Below, piece by piece: positions 5,238-9,864 of a DNA stretch of 9,864 bases. The DNA comes from Candidatus Melainabacteria bacterium (GTDB lineage Bacteria > Cyanobacteriota > Vampirovibrionia > LMEP-6097). The DNA is taken from positions 1-9,864 of the forward strand of contig JAPPOW010000070.1 in assembly GCA_028817775.1 (NCBI GenBank), in the 5' to 3' direction. Position 1 is the first letter of the stretch. Every line of letters starts with the position of its first letter. The notes beneath the pieces were generated by a model. That model was not told the origin of the DNA and made no database searches. It worked only from the letters and a program-made list of their open reading frames with translations. The translations under genes and the position numbers were made by a program.

Positions 5238-5567
5238 ATGGCAGGTCTGAGATTTATGAGTCCGGAGCAGATGACGAGCTTTGATGGTGAGCACTTGTTT
5301 GATTTTGGTTTGGATTTTAACCGCTATCTTTTGCAGCATCCGTCGGCTAGTTTTGTGATGAGGGTAAGTGGTCAGCGTCACCGGTGTCTGGGAGTTTACG
5401 ATGGTGATCTTTTAATTGTTGATCGTGCAGTGGTGCCACAAGCTAATAATTTAATTGTCATCAATTTAGAGTCTGAGTTGCAGCTTTGTCGTTTTGGTGA
5501 GCGCAAACTGAATCTGGAATTGGATTTGTGGGGAGTAGTAGTGCAGCTTTTGCGTAAGATGAGATGA
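5238..5567 (+). CDS. umuD: UmuD-like protein lacking the catalytic Ser and Lys
   Basis: UmuD is normally a self-cleaving S24-family protein whose product UmuD' joins UmuC to form polymerase V. Here residues 25-109 match E. coli UmuD closely: LLQHPSASF, then YDGDLLIVDRAV, NLIVIN and WGVVVQLLRKMR. But SGDSM reads SGQRH, so catalytic Ser60 is Arg47, and FTVKK reads LQLCR, so Lys97 is Cys84. About 20 residues before the last strand are missing. The N-terminal arm is shorter than in intact UmuD and has no Cys-Gly cleavage site, so the protein resembles UmuD' from birth. Start at 5238 is chosen because TATAAT lies just upstream; ATG at 5271 with CGGAG before it is an alternative, and the frame stays open back to ATG 5118. 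Its stop overlaps the umuC ATG. Confidence 0.85.
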   Translation: MAGLRFMSPEQMTSFDGEHLFDFGLDFNRYLLQHPSASFVMRVSGQRHRCLGVYDGDLLIVDRAVVPQANNLIVINLESELQLCRFGERKLNLELDLWGVVVQLLRKMR

Positions 5568-6856
5568 AGGTTTTTGCGTTACTAGATTGTAATAGTTTTT
5601 TTGTTTCTTGTGAGAGATTGTTTGATCCAAGTTTGCGTTTTAAGCCAACGGTAGTACTTTCTAATAATGATGGTTGTGTGATTGCTCGTTCCAGTGAAGC
5701 CAAGGCCTTGGGGATTGCTATGGGCGAGCCTGTGTTTAAACTTAAGTCAATTATAGGACGGCACCGAGTGCAGCAGCGTTCTTCTAATTTTGCGCTATAT
5801 AGTGATATCTCTGCGCGGGTAATGTCACAGCTCGCCTTGCAAGTATCTGAGCTAGAGATTTATTCAATTGATGAAGCCTTTATGTTTATTGGAGATAGTG
5901 ATTATGATAGTGCTCAAACTTTATCAGAGCGAGCGACTTTAATTAAAACGAAAGTGGAGCGTAACACTGGCGTGCCAGTATCAATTGGAATTGCTCGGAC
6001 TAAGACTTTAGCCAAAGTGGCAAACAAGATTGCTAAGCGTGATGGACTTGGATTGTGTTCTTTGTATGAAAGAGATTTAGCTTTGGAGCGAGCTATGATT
6101 GATGCTGCTTTACTTGAGCTTGAGCCTACTGATATTTGGGGAGTGGGGCGAGGCTACCGGCGCCTGCTTGAGTCACGTAATGTGCATACTGCGCTTGATT
6201 TTAAGTATCTTGATAGAAGCTGGTTGCAGCAAAGTGCCAGTGTCAACGCGATGCGAACTTTGCTAGAGCTTAATGGTCAAGCTTGTTTGCCCTTGGAGCC
6301 AGAGTTGATTAGCCGCAAAAATAAATCGATCATTAGTTCTCGTTCTTTTGGGCAGCGAGTGAAAACTTTGGAGCATCTTGCTGAAGCTTTAGCTAATTTT
6401 GTAGCGAGTGCTGCAGTGAAATTGCGTAGACAAAATTTGGCGGCTCAATCTTTGCAGGTATTTTTGCGAGCAGATAGTGTTAGTCATTATCGAGGTCGTT
6501 TACTTGAGGGGGTTTATGATTTTCCTCAAGCTTGTGCTGATACTCCAAGTTTGATTCGAGCCACTTACAAAATTTTGGAGAAAATTTTTGAGCCAGGTTT
6601 ATCTTATAAGAAAGCTGGAATTGTTTTATTAGATTTATTAGATATGCAATCTCAGCAATTAAGTTTGTGGGGGAGTGTAGAAGCGGATCAAGCTGTGACT
6701 AAGGTGGTGGATGAACTGAATCAGAAGGTGGGAGCAGGTACTATATTCTGGGCTTCAATGGGTTCTAAGCGGAGCAAGAAGGATTGGGGAGCTCGCCAGC
6801 AGCATAGATCAGGGGCTTACACCACAGATTGGCGTGATTTACCCCGTGTTTATTAG
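5564..6856 (+). CDS. umuC: DNA polymerase V catalytic subunit UmuC (Y-family)
   Basis: Translesion DNA polymerase, the error-prone enzyme of the SOS response, working with UmuD'2 and RecA. The 430 residues are full length. The palm carries D8 (LDCNSFF) and D103-E104 in SIDEAF for metal binding; LSNNDGCVIARSSEAKALGI (32-51) and RSSNFALYSD are the usual finger motifs, and VGRGYRRLLESRNV is the thumb helix-hairpin-helix. RSFGQR starts the little-finger domain. QLSLW (365-369) is the likely sliding-clamp motif, compared with QLNLF in E. coli. The end YTTDWRDLPRVY matches the UmuC-specific tail. All catalytic acids are present, so the enzyme should be active even though its partner UmuD is not a protease. 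It is coupled to umuD by an ATGA overlap. Confidence 0.97.
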   Translation: MKVFALLDCNSFFVSCERLFDPSLRFKPTVVLSNNDGCVIARSSEAKALGIAMGEPVFKLKSIIGRHRVQQRSSNFALYSDISARVMSQLALQVSELEIYSIDEAFMFIGDSDYDSAQTLSERATLIKTKVERNTGVPVSIGIARTKTLAKVANKIAKRDGLGLCSLYERDLALERAMIDAALLELEPTDIWGVGRGYRRLLESRNVHTALDFKYLDRSWLQQSASVNAMRTLLELNGQACLPLEPELISRKNKSIISSRSFGQRVKTLEHLAEALANFVASAAVKLRRQNLAAQSLQVFLRADSVSHYRGRLLEGVYDFPQACADTPSLIRATYKILEKIFEPGLSYKKAGIVLLDLLDMQSQQLSLWGSVEADQAVTKVVDELNQKVGAGTIFWASMGSKRSKKDWGARQQHRSGAYTTDWRDLPRVY

Positions 6857-6867
6857 TTAAATTTGTC

Positions 6868-6893
6868 CAGAAAGTTCAGAAAATCTTCAGAAA
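6868..6893 (+). repeat. three CAGAAA direct repeats between umuC and tRNA-Lys
   Basis: CAGAAA occurs at 6868, 6877 and 6888, in the wider forms CCAGAAAG, TTCAGAAAA and TTCAGAAAA. The spacing of 9 and 11 bases is about one helical turn. It sits just upstream of the tRNA-Lys promoter and might be an upstream binding element or simply low-complexity sequence. Confidence 0.35.
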
Positions 6894-6908
6894 AGCCCTA
6901 GAATCGCG

Positions 6909-6917
6909 TGATATATT
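6909..6917 (+). promoter_or_regulatory. extended -10 (TGATATATT) of tRNA-Lys
   Basis: TGA-TATATT matches the extended -10 form. The predicted start near 6924 leaves a 35-base 5' leader on the tRNA precursor that contains GTGC-TTTT-GCAC (6942-6953). No good -35 is visible. Confidence 0.35.
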
Positions 6918-6958
6918 TTTACCTGGTTTGCGTCTGGCGCGGTGCTTTTGCACAACGT

Positions 6959-7035
6959 GCGTCTGTAGCTCAGCCCGGTAGAGCACTCGGCTTTTAACCG
7001 ATTGGTCCTAGGTTCAAATCCTAGCAGACGCACCA
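6959..7035 (+). tRNA. tRNA-Lys (anticodon TTT)
   Basis: Acceptor GCGTCTG pairs with CAGACGC (7025-7031); discriminator A and encoded CCA at 7033-7035. The D stem is GCTC/GAGC, and the anticodon loop CTTTTAA gives TTT, which reads AAA and AAG. The T arm is CTAGG-TTCAAAT-CCTAG. The first pair of the anticodon stem (C27 with T43) does not match, while the other four pairs do. The acceptor 5' strand GCGTCTG also appears 29 bases earlier at 6930-6936. Confidence 0.97.
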
Positions 7036-7165
7036 TATTTAAAATATCAGCTTACAAAATGGTTTACCGCTTTTGCCGTATCCATACATATTATACCGCG
7101 TCCTGGTTTAGCTTGGGCCTAAGAGGTTAAAATCAATATAGTCTATCGGCATCAAGTTTGACTGA

Positions 7166-7192
7166 CGTATCGAATTTATGCTTCGCTATACG
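7166..7192 (-). terminator. hairpin at the 3' end of the 367-aa gene
   Basis: CGTAT-CGAA and TTCG-(CT)-ATACG pair around a seven-base loop, giving nine pairs with a two-base bulge. The stem spans the stop codon at 7176. No T run follows on the minus strand, so if it stops transcription it is not by the usual intrinsic route; it may instead protect the mRNA end. Confidence 0.25.
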
Positions 7193-8279
7193 AACCTAAG
7201 AAAGTTGCTTTGGTGGTATCTAGAGCTGCGTCCAAGGAAAGGTCCCCTACGGGCATATGTACACCCGTCTTAGTATATCTATGAAGCTGCATATACTCAG
7301 CGACTAAATGCTGGAGCATGATCAAGTAACAATAGAGATTGCGATAACGCTTTTCAATACCAGGACCAAACTTGTCAATCATATCTTTAACATCCTGCTC
7401 CACTAATTTTTTTCTATCAATAACTACTTGTGGTTCCTTGCGGAAATCAGGATAGGTCAGACGAAAAGTTAGAAATTCAGGTATCGTAAAAAAACTTTCA
7501 TAATTTAAGTTGAAGTGGAAGTCTTCGGAGTCTTCTTCTTTGCTGCTAATTATCATAAAAGCAATAGCATTAAGGCGACTGTTGTAGCTTCTTGTCAATA
7601 AGCGATCTAAATCTGGGTAAATTTTATCGCCATAGGTTTGGTACAGTGTCTCTGTAGCTAGTTCGATTGACTTTAAGTATTTAGCTGCATCATCTTTAAT
7701 TTTCCGTACTTTCTCTTCATAACCCGTATATGCCTCTATAGCTTCAGGCTCTTGTCCATGAAGTAGATATTTATAAATTGTCTCTGCAGTCAAAACCCTT
7801 TGTTCTTTAAGAGAATCTGGATCCACCTTGCTGTAGTGGTTAATTCCATAATGATCTCTGTATAGCTCAAAGAATATTTGCGGTATGATTTTTTGCAACT
7901 TCTTTAAAGAATAAAATGCTAGTTCAACATTCAAAGCAGATTGGCTGTCAGCTTTGCAGACAAACTGACGATTTTCATTCCAGTCTAAATTACTATAACC
8001 TCCAAAGATAAAGGCATCTAGCAAATCATAGTAGTCAAAAAAATCTGCCCAATCCAACTCAAGCATTGCGTAGTAAGTATTTCTTAGGTTGAGGTGGTGT
8101 CTGAAACAATCTTTGATAATCTCATACTTGAAAATCCGTTCAATCTTTTTAGCTGCTACCAGTAGTTGTTCTTCATGTCTAGCCTTCAAAGCATTGATGT
8201 TTTGAGCAAGGCATGATTGATAGAAACTGTAGCTAAGCTTTAGGTTATGTAAATGGTTATTCGTTGAATTTTGTTGCAT
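7176..8279 (-). CDS. hypothetical protein (367 aa)
   Basis: I do not recognise this protein. It has no signal peptide or membrane helix and looks soluble and mostly helical, rich in aromatic and charged residues. Notable stretches are LNLRNTYYAMLELDWADFFD, YYDLLDAFIFGGYSNLDW, LKKLQKIIPQIFFELYRDHY, and near the end KRYRNLYCYLIMLQHLVAEY. No nucleotide-binding, nuclease or protease motif is visible. Its ATG follows directly after the TAG of the 308-aa gene, with no gap, so the pair is one transcription unit. Its N-terminal 150 residues can be aligned loosely with those of that neighbour (KD-C, L-L, Y-L, LD-FI, a later helix ending in LYR), which suggests an old duplication. Codon use is like the rest of the window. 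Confidence 0.85.
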   Translation of the reverse strand: MQQNSTNNHLHNLKLSYSFYQSCLAQNINALKARHEEQLLVAAKKIERIFKYEIIKDCFRHHLNLRNTYYAMLELDWADFFDYYDLLDAFIFGGYSNLDWNENRQFVCKADSQSALNVELAFYSLKKLQKIIPQIFFELYRDHYGINHYSKVDPDSLKEQRVLTAETIYKYLLHGQEPEAIEAYTGYEEKVRKIKDDAAKYLKSIELATETLYQTYGDKIYPDLDRLLTRSYNSRLNAIAFMIISSKEEDSEDFHFNLNYESFFTIPEFLTFRLTYPDFRKEPQVVIDRKKLVEQDVKDMIDKFGPGIEKRYRNLYCYLIMLQHLVAEYMQLHRYTKTGVHMPVGDLSLDAALDTTKATFLGSYSEA

Positions 8280-9200
8280 CTATGTTATATCGCCCCTTTC
8301 AGACAACCTAACTTGAACTTTGAAAGAGCTGCGCTCATTAGTACCAAGGTTCCTCATATTACTTATGCTGCAATTAGAGTTGATGTATTTATACTCAATA
8401 TCAATGTCCAAGTTAAATTGGGAACCAAAACGTTTTTTGATCTCTTGATCCGTGCTAGCCTTGACTTGGTTAACAGCCTGCAATGTATGAAGTTCTTCTA
8501 GTCTTTCAAGAGAGCTAAGTAATTCCTTGAGCTTGTCCTGGTCTTCTTTAGCCAGTTTTGAGTTTAAGTCAGCCACTAAAGCTTTACAGTGAGCTCTATA
8601 GACTTCTTTGCCGGTTAATTTTGAAATTTCATCATCAATAGATTCATCAAGCTCCAGGTCTGAGGAAAGTTCATCAATAACAAAGTCTGGCATCTTAAAG
8701 CTTTGTTGTAGATCAAGCTTAGTCTTGTAGACACTTTCAACAACCCTATAAAGCTTTTGGGCTTGAAATATGAATAGCTTACAGTTAGCTTGTTCAAGCT
8801 TTGCAAGATGAGCTTTAATTTTATTACCAAAACGAAGATTCCAGTCTGAGGTTATAAAAGTAAATATTGAACTATTGTGTTCAGGGCATCTTGGACGAGC
8901 AATAAATAAATCTAAGGCTTGGTATGGATCAAGGTCTATCTCCAAGTCAGCAGTGATATTGCCATCCCTCATTAAGTCTCTCATCAATAACCTTTGGTAA
9001 GAAATTCTAGACAAGGTGAGTTGCCTAAGAAGGAAACAAAGATCTTTGTGGATTGCAATACCGTATTCCTTCATGAGTATTTCTATTGTTTGGTAGAGGG
9101 CCTCACTATAAAAATTGTGACTCAAATCACGGTTCTCAATATTTGCAATACTAAAATCCGCAGATACTTGGTCGCCAGAATGCCCCCATTGATTTTCCAT
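8280..9200 (-). CDS. hypothetical protein (about 306 aa), possible paralogue of its neighbour
   Basis: Unknown function. Soluble, mainly helical by composition; residues around DLNSKLAKEDQDKLKELLSS and LERLEELHTL look like a coiled coil, and the C-terminal part turns more beta-like (FNLDIDIEYKYINSN). No known motif or signal peptide is visible. Start is taken at ATG 9200 (MENQWGHSG); the frame stays open two more codons to a TTG at 9206, which I consider less likely. No strong ribosome site is visible before either. It is the first gene of the pair and diverges from the gene at 9355 across about 150 bases, so the two transcription units may share control. Confidence 0.8.
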   Translation of the reverse strand: MENQWGHSGDQVSADFSIANIENRDLSHNFYSEALYQTIEILMKEYGIAIHKDLCFLLRQLTLSRISYQRLLMRDLMRDGNITADLEIDLDPYQALDLFIARPRCPEHNSSIFTFITSDWNLRFGNKIKAHLAKLEQANCKLFIFQAQKLYRVVESVYKTKLDLQQSFKMPDFVIDELSSDLELDESIDDEISKLTGKEVYRAHCKALVADLNSKLAKEDQDKLKELLSSLERLEELHTLQAVNQVKASTDQEIKKRFGSQFNLDIDIEYKYINSNCSISNMRNLGTNERSSFKVQVRLSERGDIT

Positions 9201-9292
9201 AAACAATCAGTAACAAAAATTTTTTATCAACTGGTTAACATTACTCTGCACAAATAACTCAAATTTCATAACCGAAGCTTAATCTTAATATG

Positions 9293-9298
9293 TATTAT
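9293..9298 (+). promoter_or_regulatory. possible -10 box (TATTAT) of the gene at 9355
   Basis: TATTAT predicts a transcription start near 9305, exactly where the first leader hairpin begins (9306). That agreement is the main support; a -35 hexamer is not evident. Confidence 0.3.
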
Positions 9299-9305
9299 TT
9301 AGAAC

Positions 9306-9346
9306 GTCCCTCTGGGGGACCCTAGCTACTGAGTAGTTAGTGGGGT
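9306..9346 (+). promoter_or_regulatory. structured mRNA leader with two hairpins and an alternative fold
   Basis: GTCCC-TCTGG-GGGAC (9306-9320) is followed by CTAGCTAC-TGA-GTAGTTAG (9322-9340, eight pairs with one G-U). In an alternative fold, ACCC (9319-9322) pairs with GGGT (9343-9346), extending the second hairpin and hiding the GGGG at 9342-9345, the likely ribosome site nine bases before ATG 9355. The two folds exclude each other at 9319-9322. I do not recognise a known riboswitch class; the 3' end recalls the end of c-di-GMP-I riboswitches, but the conserved ligand core is missing. Confidence 0.45.
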
Positions 9347-9354
9347 TGATACAA

Positions 9355-9864
9355 ATGAAAACAGGCAATACACCTAATTTTAGTCATGGACTTGGCGACG
9401 GCGGCATAAAAAAAGCTATCGGGCAAGTCAATAAATCGGAAGTCGAAGAAGTTTCCAAACCAGAAGGTTCAGAAGAAGAAACTGATAAAGAAACCACTGA
9501 TAAAGCAAACACTGACAAGGGTAAGACCGCTGCTGGTCAAGACGCTCAAAATCACAGTACCCAGACCCAAACTAAATACGGTCAGAACGCACAAAATTCT
9601 AAAGATATTGACAACGCTTTAAAGCCTAAATCTAATAATGTTGGTGAAACATTACGCAAAATTGATAGACCATGGAATCAAAACGGTGCTCAAACAGCAC
9701 CACCTGACGCAGCACCTAAGACTATAGCGGATCAAGATCCGGTTCGAGCTCACAGAGAAAGAATAGCTGAAGCCTTAAAGTCTCCTGTAACTGAGACATC
9801 AGGAAGTGATGGCGGCAGTAGAATACGTGACGAATTGAAGAATAAATCAGAATTACAATCAAAA
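9355..9864 (+). CDS. hydrophilic, probably disordered protein, 3' end outside the window
   Basis: An open frame of 170 codons runs from ATG 9355 to the end of the window without a stop. It starts MKTGNTPNFSHGLGDGGIKK. The composition is highly polar, with much D, E, K, N, Q, S and T, hardly any hydrophobic residue in a row and no cysteine, so this part is probably unfolded. Short repeats are present: TDK three times (ETDKETTDKANTDKGK) and GQDAQN/GQNAQN. There is no signal peptide. GGGG nine bases upstream of ATG serves as ribosome site, within a structured leader. A folded domain may follow beyond the window; what is visible gives no function. In-frame GTG 9340 and TTG 9346 are less likely starts. 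Confidence 0.7.
   Translation, partial: MKTGNTPNFSHGLGDGGIKKAIGQVNKSEVEEVSKPEGSEEETDKETTDKANTDKGKTAAGQDAQNHSTQTQTKYGQNAQNSKDIDNALKPKSNNVGETLRKIDRPWNQNGAQTAPPDAAPKTIADQDPVRAHRERIAEALKSPVTETSGSDGGSRIRDELKNKSELQSK

Noticed and set aside
4502..7035. umuDC as cargo of a mobile element bounded by tRNA-Gln and tRNA-Lys
   Set aside because: There is no integrase, no transposase, no matching direct repeats at the two tRNAs, and no clear change in base composition.
8271..9257. Three short frames (8271-8501 plus, 8615-8830 minus, 8994-9257 plus) in the orphan gene pair
   Set aside because: They are out-of-frame or antisense shadows of the 308-aa gene, with no ribosome sites or protein-like composition.
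9306..9350. Possible c-di-GMP-I riboswitch, because GTAGTTAGTGGGGTT recalls its 3' end
   Set aside because: The conserved core with the CGCAAAGCC-type segment and tetraloop-receptor parts is not present upstream.
1..9864. CRISPR array or rRNA genes
   Set aside because: No regularly spaced identical repeats and no rRNA-like conserved segments are visible.

Overview
The window is AT-rich bacterial DNA of ordinary gene density. ClpX is cyanobacteria-like in its zinc-finger region, both tRNA genes encode their CCA end, and many genes are small or unrecognised. This would fit a non-photosynthetic relative of Cyanobacteria (Melainabacteria/Vampirovibrionia type), but that placement is a low-confidence guess from general impression and not from any search.

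Left part (1-5049): clpX lies on the plus strand. Facing it is a minus-strand cluster that reads from 5049 down to 1378. It holds a two-helix/one-helix pair of tiny membrane proteins (75 and 39 aa), a seven-bladed beta-propeller protein with a second C-terminal domain, an exported protein with an IPT/TIG-like and a lamin-tail-like domain, and a second two-helix/one-helix pair (89 and 54 aa). The 39- and 54-residue genes are very short and easily missed. Junctions are tight (two ATGA overlaps, one zero-gap junction, short gaps with Shine-Dalgarno sites), so this looks like one operon for an envelope assembly. Two things disturb it: a one-base frameshift in an A5 run between propeller blades 6 and 7, and a plus-strand tRNA-Gln lying antisense between the strong ribosome site and the body of the propeller gene. 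Imperfect copies of the tRNA 3' end are strewn behind that tRNA.

Middle (5050-7035): a 188-bp divergent intergenic region carries three inverted repeats and feeds umuD and umuC (DNA polymerase V). The UmuD-like protein is unusual. It aligns well with UmuD around the fold core but has Arg where the catalytic Ser should be and Cys where the catalytic Lys should be. It also lacks the usual cleavage region, so it looks like a born-processed, proteolytically dead UmuD'. tRNA-Lys follows umuC.

Right part (7036-9864): two adjacent minus-strand genes of unknown function (367 and about 306 aa) may be distant paralogues of each other. Diverging from them, a hydrophilic, probably disordered protein starts at 9355 and runs off the window. 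Its mRNA leader can form two hairpins or an alternative fold that hides the ribosome site.

A recurring feature is that first genes of transcription units (clpX, the 75-aa gene, umuD) have a -10-like box so close to ATG that the mRNA would be leaderless or nearly so, while internal operon genes have normal Shine-Dalgarno sites.
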